Source of the DNA: Streptacidiphilus carbonis
GTDB lineage: Bacteria; Actinomycetota; Actinomycetes; Streptomycetales; Streptomycetaceae
NCBI RefSeq assembly: GCF_000787775.1
Contig: NZ_BBPM01000047.1
Location: 1 to 60,511, forward strand
Length of the DNA stretch: 60,511 nucleotides
Direction of reading: 5' to 3'
Part shown: positions 34,502-43,868 of the stretch, piece by piece
Position numbering within the stretch: the stretch's first letter is position 1
Layout of the letters: each line of letters opens with the position of its first letter
Notes under the pieces: model-generated
The model's database searches: none
What the model was told of the DNA's origin: nothing
What the model saw: the letters and a program-made list of their open reading frames with translations, nothing else
Position numbers and translations under genes: made by a program

Positions 34502-35778
34502 GGACGCCAACGTAGTGCCTGCCCACTGGCAGGAGGCATTCGAAGGTCTGATGAGTCGGATAGCTGGCCGGTTCTCCCGGGTTGAACCCCGCCGCCGGGT
34601 AAGACGGTTGATCTCCGGGCTGCTGTCGGACCTGCCGCGGAAGAACTGCTGGACCCTGGCCGAGCATGCGGGCGACGCCACCCCGGACGGCATGCAGCAC
34701 CTACTGCACCGCGCGAAGTGGGACGCCGACGCGATCCGTGACGACGTACGGGCATACGTGGTCGAGCACCTGCACGACACAGAGGCGGTGCTCGTGGTCG
34801 ACGAGACGAAGGGCAACGCGACCGTCGGCGTGCAGCGCCAGTACACCGGCACCGCCGGCCGCATCGAGAACGCTCAGGTCGCCGTCTACCTCGTATACTC
34901 CGCCGCGCGCGGACACGCCGCCATCGACCGCGCCCTGTACGTCCCGCGCTCGTGGACCGATGACCGGAACGCTGCCGGGGCGCCGGTATCCCCGACGATC
35001 TTGCCTTCGCCACCAAGACCCAGCTCGCCGCCCGGATGGTCGCCCGAGCCCTGGACGCCGGAACACCCGCCCGCTGGGTCGCGGGAGACGAGGTCTACGG
35101 CGAGAACCCGCACCTTCGGGCCGCCCTCGAACGTCGCGGGACCGGTTACGTCCTGGCCGTGTCCAGCACCCACCCCGTCGTCACACACGCCGGGAAGTTC
35201 CAGGCGAAGATCCTGGCGGCGCGGATCCCCAGGCGGGCCTGGCAGCAGCTCTCGGCCGGGGCGGGCGCGAAGGGCGAGCGGTACTACGACTGGGCCGAGG
35301 TCGACATCCACGGCCCGACTGGCCGCCTCGGCCGCTGGTGCCTGCTGGTCCGACGCAATCGTCGCACCGCGAACTCGCCTTCTACCGCTGCTTCTCACTG
35401 AACCCGGTTTCGCTGACCGAACTGGTGCAGGTGGCTGGACCGCGTTGGACAGTGGAGGAGACATTCCAGGCGAGCAAGGGCCTGACCGGCCTGGACGAGC
35501 ACCAGGTCCGCCGCTGGAACTCGTGGCACCGGTGGGTCACCCTCGCCATGCTCGCCCACGCCTTCCTCGCCGTGACCGCAGCCGCCGAACGCCGTGACCG
35601 CCCTGCCACCGACGGCCTGATTCCGTTGACCGGCAACGCGATCCAGCACTTGTTCGCGGCACTGATCAACCCAGCGCACGACCTCGCGCACCGACTGCAC
35701 TGGTCGCAGTGGCGACGCCGACACCGAGCCCGCGCCCGTGACTGCCACTACCGACGGCAAGCGACTTCCCAGCCATGA
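34470..35778 (+). pseudogene. IS701-family transposase with two frameshifts
   Basis: The N-terminal part (GTG at 34470; WQEAFEGLMSRIAGRFSR, LAEHAGDATPDGMQHLL, EAVLVVDETK with the first Asp) leaves frame near 34982. A second frame holds DDLAFATKTQLAARMV, WVAGDEVYGENPHLR and YYDWAEVDIHG. After about 35355 a third frame gives LAFYRCFS, WTVEETFQASKGLTGLDEHQVRRW and the C-terminus. All DDE blocks exist, so two single-base shifts or errors are all that separates it from an intact gene. It ends 2 nt before the right inverted repeat. Confidence 0.85.
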
Positions 35779-35779
35779 A

Positions 35780-35802
35780 GATCACGATCTACGGCTGGAG
35801 TA
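35780..35802 (-). repeat. Right 23-bp terminal inverted repeat of the IS701-like element
   Basis: Exact inverted copy of 32891-32913, directly after the transposase stop codon. Confidence 0.75.
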
Positions 35803-36033
35803 GGAGGACGTGATTCAGAGTGCTGCCGGTGCCTCAATGTCCGCAAGGCGTCAAGAAATCATGGGATGTCTTCCCAGCTTTGGCAGCCCGACTTGATCGG
35901 ATTTATGAAACTTTCACGCGCGGAATCTGCCGATTCCGCCCGCCTCCTACACCTTGACCACGCCTCGCTTCACCAAGACATCCCATGCCTTCTTGACGGG
36001 CCACGAAGGAGGGGAGCAGCATCGGCGCGAATT

Positions 36034-36045
36034 GTTAGCGCTAAC
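36034..36045. promoter_or_regulatory. LacI-type operator upstream of the arabinofuranosidase gene
   Basis: GTTAGCGCTAAC is a perfect 12-bp palindrome with a central GC step, typical of LacI-family sites in Streptomyces. It lies 31 nt before the start of the GH54 gene. The rest of 35803-36076 holds no gene. No LacI gene is adjacent, so the regulator acts from elsewhere. Confidence 0.6.
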
Positions 36046-36076
36046 CACGATCACCCAAAGGGGAGGAGGCGACGAC

Positions 36077-37546
36077 ATGACAGCAACCGCATGGAGCCGC
36101 CGGCGACTCGGCAGTCTCGGGGCGGGAATCACCATCATGCTCGGTACGTTCATCGGCACCGCAGCCTCGACGGGCACGGCGCATGCCGCGTCGCAGGGGC
36201 CGTGTGACATCTACGCTGCCGGCGGCACGCCGTGCGTGGCCGCGCACTCGACGACACGCGCAATGTACGCGGCATACAACGGTCCGCTGTATCAGGTACG
36301 GCGCTCCTCGGACAACGCGACCATGAACGTCGGCCTGCTCTCTGCCGGCGGGGTCGCCAACGCTCCCGCGCAGGATTCCTTCTGCGCCGGCACGTCCTGT
36401 GTGATCACCGTGATCTACGACCAGTCCGGGCGGTCCAACAACCTGACCCCGGCGCCAGCAGGCGGCTATGTGCACACCCCTGACAATCCCGCCGACGCCG
36501 GGGCCGCACCGATCACCATCGGCGGCCACGAGGCGTACGGCGTGTTCACCGCCCCCGGTATCGGGTACCGCGACGACACCACCAACGGAATCGCCACCGG
36601 GGACAGCCCCGAGGGCGAGTACGACGTGGTGGACGGCACGCATTACAACGGCGGGTGCTGTTTCGACTACGGCAACGCCGAGACCAGTAACAACGACGAC
36701 GGTAACGGAACCATGGAGGCGATCTACTTCGGCAACGCCAGGTACTGGGACACCGGTGCCGGCAATGGCCCGTGGATCATGGCCGATCTGGAAAACGGCC
36801 TGTTCTCCGGATCCAACGTGAACAGTCCCAACCCCGGCGACCAGACGGTCAATTACCGGTTCACCACCGCAATCGTCAAGGGCACCGCGAACCAGTGGGC
36901 GATCCGCGGCGGCAACGCCCAGTCGGGAAGCCTGTCGACCTTCTACAGCGGAGCGCGTCCTGCCGGTTACAACCCCATGCACAAGGAAGGCGCGATCCTG
37001 CTGGGCATCGGCGGCGACAACAGCAACGGCGCCGCCGGAACCTTCTACGAAGGTGCGATGACCTCGGGCTACCCCTCCGACGCCACCGAGAGCGCAGTGC
37101 AGGCCAACATCAACGCCGCCGGATACGTCGCCGGCAGCGGCAGTGGCAACAGCACCGGCTCCTTGCACGCGGATGGTGCGGGCAAGTGCCTGGACGACCC
37201 GAACGGCGCCGCGACCGGCGGAACGCAGCAACAGATCTGGGGCTGCAACGGGCAGACCAACCAGACCTGGACACACACCTCAACGAACCAGTTGACCCTG
37301 TCCGCGGGCGGCTCCACCTTCTGCCTGGACGCCAACGGCAACGGCACCAGTCCAGGCACCAAAGCGATCATCTGGACCTGCAACGGCCAGAGCAACCAGC
37401 AGTGGCAGTTCAACTCGAACGGCACCATCACCGGAGTGCAGTCAGGGCTCTGCCTTGACGTGACGGGCGCGTCCACCGCGGACGGCGCCCTGGTCGAACT
37501 GTGGACCTGCAACGGCGGCAGCAACCAACAGTGGAACCTCGGATAG
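36077..37546 (+). CDS. abfB: Secreted GH54 alpha-L-arabinofuranosidase with a ricin-type lectin domain
   Basis: ATG at 36077 follows GGGAGGAGG by 7 nt and gives 489 residues. A Sec signal ends AHAAS near residue 38. Residues 40-350 match the GH54 catalytic domain of fungal AbfB: GPCDIYAAGGTPCVAAHSTTRA, THYNGGCCFDYGNAETS, MEAIYFGN with nucleophile E214, and IGGDNSNGA with the likely acid/base D314. Conserved cysteines fit the known disulfides. Residues 362-489 are a ricin-type (CBM13) trefoil with three Q-x-W repeats in place of the CBM42 of fungal enzymes. It releases arabinose from arabinan or arabinoxylan outside the cell. Confidence 0.92.
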   Translation: MTATAWSRRRLGSLGAGITIMLGTFIGTAASTGTAHAASQGPCDIYAAGGTPCVAAHSTTRAMYAAYNGPLYQVRRSSDNATMNVGLLSAGGVANAPAQDSFCAGTSCVITVIYDQSGRSNNLTPAPAGGYVHTPDNPADAGAAPITIGGHEAYGVFTAPGIGYRDDTTNGIATGDSPEGEYDVVDGTHYNGGCCFDYGNAETSNNDDGNGTMEAIYFGNARYWDTGAGNGPWIMADLENGLFSGSNVNSPNPGDQTVNYRFTTAIVKGTANQWAIRGGNAQSGSLSTFYSGARPAGYNPMHKEGAILLGIGGDNSNGAAGTFYEGAMTSGYPSDATESAVQANINAAGYVAGSGSGNSTGSLHADGAGKCLDDPNGAATGGTQQQIWGCNGQTNQTWTHTSTNQLTLSAGGSTFCLDANGNGTSPGTKAIIWTCNGQSNQQWQFNSNGTITGVQSGLCLDVTGASTADGALVELWTCNGGSNQQWNLG

Positions 37547-38192
37547 CTGTTGAAGCTCACTCCTCCCCTCGGAGCGGCCCAGCCCCGATGCCGTTGCGTC
37601 AGGGCCGGGCCGGTCCGGCATGGTGGGGAGGGCGTTGCGCGGCTTGGCCCTTCTGATGGCGCTCAGCGCGTACTTCGCCGATGGTGCGTCCGACCCGGAG
37701 AGCCAGCTGCCCGAAGCTGCTCGCGCGACTCGGCGCCGACGGTGACGAGCGGATCCGGGGCGGCGAAGCAGATGGCGCGAGGACGGAGCCGGAGCAGTGG
37801 TGAGGTGGCGGAGTTCCGCATATCCGTCCTCCGCCAACACCGCCCCCTCCCCCACAACCCGGCAGGCCAGTAGCGTCCAAGGCCTGCGTTCACGTGGGTT
37901 TCTGACGCAGAGCGCCTCACCCCGTCGCTGAGGTGAGGCGCAGCACGCCCGGGTCAGCCAGTCAGCCGCAAGATGTGATTCGCCAACTCGACGATCACAC
38001 CGCCGATGCACCCTGCACCTGACCGTGCGGGGGCCCCGGCTGCGGGACAGAATGCGTCGAAGTTCTCGGCCTGCGGCCCCTTCTGGCCCTCGGTTGCGAC
38101 CTCGGGAGAAAAGAGATCGAGGGCGTCGGCCCGGTGCCAATGATCGATCAGTGCAGGTGATGGCACATCAGTCGCCCGGTGCGACTGCGGCT
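37547..38192. other. Region without a confident gene
   Basis: No frame from 37547 to 37950 shows recognisable protein. From 37954 a minus-strand frame has some coding character (next entry). No repeat, RNA gene or strong hairpin was found. It separates the GH54 gene from the LLM oxidoreductase gene, which converge here. Confidence 0.4.
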
Positions 38193-38208
38193 TCAGTACC
38201 CGCAGCAC
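37954..38208 (-). CDS. Possible small protein or gene fragment, 84 residues
   Basis: The frame overlaps the end of the LLM oxidoreductase gene by 16 bases and reads ALIDHWHRADALDLFSPEV, EGQKGPQAENFDAFCPAAG and GGVIVELANHILRLTG. The composition is protein-like, but there is no clear ribosome site and I know no match. It may be the 3' end of a lost gene. Confidence 0.25.
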   Translation of the reverse strand: MLRVLKPQSHRATDVPSPALIDHWHRADALDLFSPEVATEGQKGPQAENFDAFCPAAGAPARSGAGCIGGVIVELANHILRLTG

Positions 38209-39125
38209 TCCGTGCGTAGGGGCGTGATGATCTCTTCGACGAGCCAGTGTGCGACCTGTGGGGGGTAGGGGCTTCGCAGGCTCAGCACGATGTGCGTCAG
38301 GCCAGCGGCGATGAGATCCCGGATGGCCATGCGGTCACCGGCTGGGTCGTCGTAGGAGACGATGTACTGCACGGAGCGGGTGATCGTCTGCGGGTCCCGG
38401 CCGATGGCCGCACAGTGTGCGTCCAGGACGCGGCTGCGTTGGGTGATGTAGTCGAGGGTGTTGTGCGGCGGGCCGGGGATGTTCCAGATGTCCGCGTGTT
38501 CGGCGACCAGGCGTAGGGTTCTGCTGCCCCAGCCACCGATCAGCAGGGGCGGGCCTGGTTGCTGGACGGGCTTGGGTTCGTTGCGGTTGCCCTTGAGGGT
38601 GTAGTAGTGGCCGTGGAAGTCGAAGACTTCCTCCGTCCACATGTGCTTGAGGATGGCGATGGTCTCGGCCAGGCGGGCGATGCCTTCGGCCGGCGGCACC
38701 AGGGGCAGGCCGTAGGCCTCGTACTCGGCGACGGCGGGGTTCTCGCCGGTGATGCCACCGGCGCCGGTTGGTTGGTGGGTGCCGCCCACGCCGAGGCCCA
38801 TGACCAGGCGGCCACTGGAGATCACGTCCACCGTCGTGGCGATCTTGCCGAGGACTGCGGGTTGGCGGATCCGATTGCTGGTCACGAGCAGCCCCAGGCG
38901 CAGCCGCTGGGTCCGTGCGGCCAAGGCGCTCAGGAGCGTCCACCCTTCCAGGATCTGCCCATCCTTGGGGCCTGCGATCGGCATCAGGTGGTCCCACAGC
39001 CACGCGTCCGCGATCTCCGGCAGGGCGTCGGCCTCCTGCCACACTCGGAGGATTTCCTCGTAGGAGGCGCGCATCGGGGTGGTCTTGATGCCGAACGTCA
39101 CCCGGTGCTGAATCTGGTCGGTCAT
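38193..39125 (-). CDS. LLM-class F420-dependent oxidoreductase
   Basis: From ATG at 39125 (MTDQIQHRVTFGIKTTP) the product has 310 residues; a GTG 9 nt upstream is an alternative. It is a luciferase-like TIM barrel: LWDHLMPIAGP, TQRLRLGLLVTSNRIRQPAVLGKIATTVDVIS, RLVMGLGVGG and PPLLIGGWGSRTLRLVAEHADIWN, the F420-binding pattern common in actinobacteria. The substrate is unknown. It is divergent from a MarR gene whose operator candidate lies between them. Confidence 0.9.
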   Translation of the reverse strand: MTDQIQHRVTFGIKTTPMRASYEEILRVWQEADALPEIADAWLWDHLMPIAGPKDGQILEGWTLLSALAARTQRLRLGLLVTSNRIRQPAVLGKIATTVDVISSGRLVMGLGVGGTHQPTGAGGITGENPAVAEYEAYGLPLVPPAEGIARLAETIAILKHMWTEEVFDFHGHYYTLKGNRNEPKPVQQPGPPLLIGGWGSRTLRLVAEHADIWNIPGPPHNTLDYITQRSRVLDAHCAAIGRDPQTITRSVQYIVSYDDPAGDRMAIRDLIAAGLTHIVLSLRSPYPPQVAHWLVEEIITPLRTECCGY

Positions 39126-39188
39126 GGTGCACACGCACCCTTCGGCTCGACATGTCGCCGCTGAGACGGCAATACTGTCACCATAGAG

Positions 39189-39211
39189 GATCGTCAGTGA
39201 AGCTGACTATC
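39189..39211. promoter_or_regulatory. MarR-type operator candidate
   Basis: GATCGTCAG and CTGACTATC are 9-bp arms (8 of 9 paired) around TGAAG, in the 108-bp divergent region between the LLM oxidoreductase and the MarR gene. The site would allow one regulator to control both. Confidence 0.5.
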
Positions 39212-39233
39212 AGTTCCGCGATACGATGCGGGC

Positions 39234-39683
39234 ATGACGGACGATGCAGCCTCCGATGCCCTCGCCTCCCGACTCGGCTATCTGGTCAAGCACGTGCAGC
39301 TCCGGCTGGCCGAGGCGTCCGCGCTGGCGCTGGCGCCGTTCGGCGTCGACGGACGCGAGCTGGCGGTCCTGGTCGTCCTCGCGGCGGAATACCCGCTGTC
39401 CCAACTGGAGGCTGCAGGCAGGCTCAGTGTCGACCGCACGACGATGGTGGCGCTCGTCGATGCCCTGGAGGAGAAGGGGCTCGTCGAGCGCCACCGCAGT
39501 CCCCAGGACCGGCGCAAGAACACCGTGCAACTGACCCCAACGGGTCAGGACACCCTCCGCAAGGCCGAGCACGCCCGCGAGGAGATGGAACGCCAGTTCC
39601 TCGCCCCGCTCTCCTCCTCGGACGCAAACCAATTGGTCCGCGCCCTGCAGACCCTCGTCACCGCCCCGCAGACCCTCGGCTGA
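39234..39683 (+). CDS. MarR-family transcriptional regulator
   Basis: The 149-residue protein has the MarR winged helix: YPLSQLEAAGRLSVDRTTMVALVDALEEKGLVERHRSPQDRRKNTVQLTPTG, with the conserved D-x-R-x-x-x wing. The flanking helices form the dimer. It is divergent from the F420-type oxidoreductase and probably controls it in response to a small aromatic or oxidant. Confidence 0.92.
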   Translation: MTDDAASDALASRLGYLVKHVQLRLAEASALALAPFGVDGRELAVLVVLAAEYPLSQLEAAGRLSVDRTTMVALVDALEEKGLVERHRSPQDRRKNTVQLTPTGQDTLRKAEHAREEMERQFLAPLSSSDANQLVRALQTLVTAPQTLG

Positions 39684-39854
39684 CGACCGGGAATGAGAAG
39701 CCCTGTCCCCGGGCTGGGCATGGACCAGCGCCCCCTCCAGATTCGGTGAGTTGTGAAGCCACCTCGGCGGGCTCTGCCGCCTCGGTAGCGGCGGTGGCCT
39801 TCGCCAGCGTTCTGCGCGGCGCCGCTTGTCGGGCAGAGCCGCATCCGGCCGGGC

Positions 39855-40340
39855 GGGCTGTTCGAGCACGGACATAGCCGTCTTCAATTCGGCGAACACC
39901 ACTCGCACATAGTCGACGAGAGTCAGCGGATCCGATGAGGACGTCGACCGGTCGAACGCGCTGTAGAACATACGCGCTCCCAGGTCGGCCGCGAGATCGG
40001 CGACGAGTTCCGGGGTGCCGTGAGTGCGAAGCGCGTGCTCCATCGTCTCGGCGAGCGCCGCCCGCTTGGACGCGGAGCGCTCCTGTAGCTCCGCGCTGTG
40101 CGCGACCTGGTCGACCCACGTCCGAGGGATCGGTGAGCCACAGCAGCGCCCGGCGGTCGCGCGGCCCACCAGCGCCGCACCTCGCACCGGACGCGTTGTC
40201 CAGCCAGCCCTCGGGATCCCGCCGCAGTTCGTCGGCCGCCGGCGCGAGAGCGCGGAAACAACGCACGGCCGCCTCCGGGCCGTAGGCCAGGTCCAGCAGC
40301 AGACGTCCCGCTCCGGGCTCGGCCCTTCCCTGGTGCACTT
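39855..40340 (-). pseudogene. TetR-family regulator fragment lacking its DNA-binding domain
   Basis: One frame reads RLLLDLAYGPEAAVRCFRALAPAADELRRDPEGWLDNA and, after a shift near 40115, another gives VDQVAHSAELQERSASKRAALAETMEHALRTHG and ADLAADLGARMFYSAFDR. These are ligand-domain helices typical of TetR proteins. The N-terminal helix-turn-helix is missing. It is probably a relic. Confidence 0.5.
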
Positions 40341-40500
40341 GTCCACCCCCACGGTGCCGTTTGCGAGGGGGCAGCGGCCCGCGTCCGCGTCGGTCGCGGG
40401 CCTGACCGCACGTCGATCACGCACCGTTACGAGTGACGATTGCTTTCCCGCGGGGTCTTGTCGCGACCGATCCCCCTCCCCTAGCATCCACGGCATTGGT

Positions 40501-40536
40501 GAATCGATTCGACGAAGCGATTCGACGAATCGATCC
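40501..40536. promoter_or_regulatory. Operator region of the xylosidase-operon LacI gene
   Basis: CGATTCGACGAA occurs twice in tandem (40505-40516 and 40518-40529), and the cluster is bounded by the palindrome GAATCGATTC (40501-40510) and a near copy GAATCGATCC (40527-40536). It lies 25 bp before the LacI start and probably controls the whole operon. Confidence 0.55.
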
Positions 40537-40560
40537 GATGTGCAAGGCCAAGGGAGCAGC

Positions 40561-41577
40561 ATGACCACCATCAAGGACGTCGCACTCCGGGCCGGCGTCG
40601 CGCCGAGTACCGTCTCGTATGTCCTGAGCGGCTCCCGGAAGATCTCGGAGGAGACCCGGCAGGCGGTCCAGACCGCGATCGACGAGCTCGGCTACCACCC
40701 GCGGGCCAGCGCCCGCTCCCTGCGCAGCACCCGCACCAACGTCATCGCCCTCGCGCTGCCCCGGGTCCCCGGCGGCTACCACCGCTCGGTGGACGGTCGG
40801 TTCGCCATCGAGATCTGCGACGCGGCGCGCCGCCACGACTACGACGTCCTGCTGATGACCGATCAACACGGCGTCCCCGGGCTGCGCAGGATCGCAGGCA
40901 GCGGCCTGGCCGACGCGGCCATTCTGATGGCCGTGGAGCTGGAGGATCCGCGTGTCGAGGCGATGCGCGAAATCGGGTTTCCCACGGCCTTGTTGGGCAG
41001 TCCGTCAGGCGAGGTCGGACTGCCGTGGACCGACCTCGACTGGGAGGCAGCCGCGGCGCTCGCGGTCCACGAGGCGGCCGTGGCCGGCCACCGCAGGATC
41101 GCCTACCTCGCGACCACCGAGCACGAGATCCTGGCCCGCCGCGGCTACGCGGTGCTGGGTGTGGCGGGCGCGCGCCGCGCCGGCGACGAAACGGGCGCCC
41201 AGGTCACAATCCACGACTCCACCAGCGACATGGTCCGTCTCGATGGACGCCTCCGCTCGCTGCTCACCGCGCCGGACGCTCCCACCGCGCTGGTCGTCCA
41301 GCACGTGTCCGCGCTGCCGCACATCCTGGCGGCGTGCACCGCCGCGGGCCGCCGCATCCCGGAGGACCTGTGGGTCTTCGCGGTCGGCAATCTCCCGGAC
41401 GACATGGGCGGTCGTGAACTGCCCCGTATCGAGCTGCCCATCTCGGAGTTGGCCGACGAGGTGACTCGCCTCGCCGTCCAGGCCATCGCGGATCACGCGA
41501 CGCAGCACACCGCCAGGGAGCCGGCTGGCCACCGCCGCCTCTCCCCCGTACTACTGCCGCCCCGCGCCGTCTCCTGA
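40561..41577 (+). CDS. LacI-family regulator of the alpha-xylosidase operon
   Basis: ATG at 40561 follows AGGGAGCAGC and gives 338 residues: helix-turn-helix TIKDVALRAGVAPSTVSYVLSGS, hinge RASARSLRSTRT and a ligand domain ending LSPVLLPPR. It is the first gene of a run with binding protein, two permeases and GH31 alpha-xylosidase, 92 nt before the binding protein, so it is likely cotranscribed and autoregulated through the repeats at 40501-40536. The inducer is probably an alpha-xyloside. Confidence 0.92.
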   Translation: MTTIKDVALRAGVAPSTVSYVLSGSRKISEETRQAVQTAIDELGYHPRASARSLRSTRTNVIALALPRVPGGYHRSVDGRFAIEICDAARRHDYDVLLMTDQHGVPGLRRIAGSGLADAAILMAVELEDPRVEAMREIGFPTALLGSPSGEVGLPWTDLDWEAAAALAVHEAAVAGHRRIAYLATTEHEILARRGYAVLGVAGARRAGDETGAQVTIHDSTSDMVRLDGRLRSLLTAPDAPTALVVQHVSALPHILAACTAAGRRIPEDLWVFAVGNLPDDMGGRELPRIELPISELADEVTRLAVQAIADHATQHTAREPAGHRRLSPVLLPPRAVS

Positions 41578-41669
41578 CCGTCCCACCCCACCCATCCCTT
41601 CCTGTATTCGTCCATCCCGCCTTCGTCCTCGATCTGCTCCAGAGCCGCAACCGATCGGAGAGCTCGACC

Positions 41670-42893
41670 ATGCATGTCCCTCGCGGGGGCATACGCCTTC
41701 CCGCGCTCGCCCTGGCCATCGCCGCGCTGGGTTTGAGCGGCTGCGCCGGCAGTCCGGATCCCAACACCCTGATCGTGCTCAACTCCGCCACCGAGCCGCA
41801 CGAGGCGGCGGACCAGCAGAAGCTGTTCGACGCCTGCGCCGCCCCTCTCGGCGTGAAGGTCGTCCAGACCAGCGTGCCCGCCGACCAGGTGCCCTCCAAG
41901 GCGCTGCGGATGGCATCGTCCCACTCGCTTCCCGACATCCTCGACCTCGACGGCTCCGATCTGCCGACGTTCGCTGGCATCGGCGGGCTGCTGCCGCTGC
42001 AGCCCCTGGGCGTGTCCTTCGCCGGACAGTCGGCCGGCGCTGTGTCCATGGGCAGCTACAACGGCACGCAGTACGGGATCGCCCGCGCCGTCGACTCGCT
42101 GGGCCTGATGTACAACACCGACCTGCTGAAGCAGGCCGGCATCAAGCCGCCCACCACCTGGGACGAACTCAAGCGGGACGCCAAGCTGCTGACCCACGGC
42201 CACACCTACGGCATGGCGTTCAGCGCCTCGCCCAACGCGGACGGCGTCTTCCAGTTCCTGCCCTTCTTCTGGTCGGGAGGCGGCAACGAGGCGCACCTGG
42301 GCGACGGCAGGGGCGCCCCCGCCCTTCAGCTGTGGAAGGACCTGGTCACCGACGGTTCGGCCTCCTCCGCCGTGGTGACCTGGAACCAGCAGGACATCAA
42401 CGACCAGTTCGTGGCGGGAAACGCCGCGATGATGATCAACGGCCCGTGGCAGGTCCCGGTACTCGGGTCGATCAAGAGCCTGCACTGGGCCGTCGCACCG
42501 ATCCCCGTCCCGGCGGCAGGGGACCCGGTGGTGCCACCGCTCGGCGGCACCGTGATGACCATTCCGCGCACCGGCAACCCGACGAAGCAGCGGGCCGCCG
42601 CACAACTGCTCAACTGCCTCAACACCGCGAAGAACCAGCTGGCCTGGGGCGAGTCGGAGTACTACATCCCCACCCGCACCGACGCCGCCCGTACCTACGA
42701 GCAGGACAACCCGGAACTCGCCGGCTTCGTCTCGGAGATTCCCACCGCCAAGACCCGCGTCGCCCGCGTCGGGACCGGCTGGTCCACGGTGGAGACCGCT
42801 CTCGCCTCCGCCTTCCAGAACGTGCTCACGGGCAGGTCCACGCCGCAACAGGCGCTGAAGCAGGCCCAGTCGCAAGCGAAGTCGGGGAATTGA
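41670..42893 (+). CDS. Sugar-binding lipoprotein (alpha-xyloside importer)
   Basis: The 407-residue protein has a lipobox LSGC near residue 25, then a type 1 solute-binding fold: LPDILDLDGSDLP, YGIARAVDSLGLMYNTDLLKQAGI, AAMMINGPWQVPVLG and TPQQALKQAQSQ. It starts an ABC importer cassette with the two following genes and an intracellular alpha-xylosidase, so xyloglucan oligosaccharides or isoprimeverose are the likely cargo (inferred). Confidence 0.9.
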   Translation: MHVPRGGIRLPALALAIAALGLSGCAGSPDPNTLIVLNSATEPHEAADQQKLFDACAAPLGVKVVQTSVPADQVPSKALRMASSHSLPDILDLDGSDLPTFAGIGGLLPLQPLGVSFAGQSAGAVSMGSYNGTQYGIARAVDSLGLMYNTDLLKQAGIKPPTTWDELKRDAKLLTHGHTYGMAFSASPNADGVFQFLPFFWSGGGNEAHLGDGRGAPALQLWKDLVTDGSASSAVVTWNQQDINDQFVAGNAAMMINGPWQVPVLGSIKSLHWAVAPIPVPAAGDPVVPPLGGTVMTIPRTGNPTKQRAAAQLLNCLNTAKNQLAWGESEYYIPTRTDAARTYEQDNPELAGFVSEIPTAKTRVARVGTGWSTVETALASAFQNVLTGRSTPQQALKQAQSQAKSGN

Positions 42894-42903
42894 GGAGCCG
42901 GTG

Positions 42904-43863
42904 ATGAGCAGCACACAGAATGTCGCCGTGTCCGCACCCGTCAGCGACGGGACGCGCTCGCGGCCCAGCAGGGCCCAGGGCAGGCGCAGCGCGTTGCGCT
43001 GGTGCTTCATCGCCCCGGCCGTCGGCTACATGCTGGCGTTCTTCGGATATCCGCTGGTCCGCAACGTCGTCATGAGTTTCCAGCACTACACGCCGAGTAC
43101 CTTCTTCGACGGCCGGGCACCCTTCAACGGTCTCGCCAACTGGAGGGCGGTCTTCTCCAACCCGCTGTTCACCGACTCGCTGTGGCACACCCTGGTGTTC
43201 ACGCTCGGCTCGCTGCTCGGCCAGTTCACCCTCGGCCTCGCGCTCGCGGTGTTCTTCTCGCGGCGCTTCCGTCTCTCCGGGGTCGTCCGGGCCGTACTGC
43301 TGCTGCCGTGGCTGGTACCGATGGTGGTCTCGGCCGTGGTGTGGCGCAAGCTGCTCGATCCGGCCACCGGGGTGCTCAACACACTCCTCATGGACGTGCA
43401 TCTGATCGGCTCGCCGCTGCCCTGGCTGAGCAGCCCGAACGCGGCGCTGGCCTCCGCGGTCCTGGTGAACATCTGGATCGGCATCCCGTTCAACATGGTC
43501 ATCCTCTACGGGGGCCTGCAGGAGATCCCGACCGATCTGCACGAGGCCGCGGCGCTCGACGGCGCCGGCGTCTGGCGCACCTTCCGCAGCGTCACCTTCC
43601 CGCTGCTGCGCCCCGTGGTCACCGTCGTCCTCGTGCTGGGCTTCATGTCGACACTCAAGATCCTCGACCTGATCCTGGCGCTGACCAACGGCGGTCCCGC
43701 CGACTCCACCCAGACACTGGGCACTGTGTCCTACCAACTCTCCTTCCTGCAACTGGACTTCGGGCAAGGCGCAGTGGTCGGCAACGTCCTCATCCTGATC
43801 AGCGCGGTCTTCGCCGTGCTCTACCTGCGGGCCAACCGCGCCGACTTCGGACCGGAAAGGTGA
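42904..43863 (+). CDS. Carbohydrate ABC transporter permease (MalF type)
   Basis: ATG at 42904 lies 6 nt after GAGGAG and 10 nt after the binding-protein stop; a GTG one codon earlier is possible. The 319-residue protein has six membrane helices and the EAA loop DLHEAAALDGAGVWRTFRSVTFPLL. It forms the importer with the next gene. As in the first operon, no ATPase gene is present. Confidence 0.92.
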   Translation: MSSTQNVAVSAPVSDGTRSRPSRAQGRRSALRWCFIAPAVGYMLAFFGYPLVRNVVMSFQHYTPSTFFDGRAPFNGLANWRAVFSNPLFTDSLWHTLVFTLGSLLGQFTLGLALAVFFSRRFRLSGVVRAVLLLPWLVPMVVSAVVWRKLLDPATGVLNTLLMDVHLIGSPLPWLSSPNAALASAVLVNIWIGIPFNMVILYGGLQEIPTDLHEAAALDGAGVWRTFRSVTFPLLRPVVTVVLVLGFMSTLKILDLILALTNGGPADSTQTLGTVSYQLSFLQLDFGQGAVVGNVLILISAVFAVLYLRANRADFGPER

Positions 43864-43868
43864 CCGCC

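Larger units (their letters stand above)
32891..35802 (+). mobile_element. IS701-like element with inverted ends and two extra genes
   Basis: A 23-bp sequence at 32891-32913 (beginning TACTCCAGCCGTAG) recurs as an exact inverted copy at 35780-35802, 2 nt after the transposase stop. The transposase fills only the right half (34470-35778). The left half holds two plus-strand genes of unknown function. The 7-mer TGATCAT occurs at 32909-32915, at the inner edge of the left end, and again at 34455-34461, just before the transposase, as if the extra segment had been inserted or captured there. The flanking host bases show no obvious target duplication. Confidence 0.7.
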
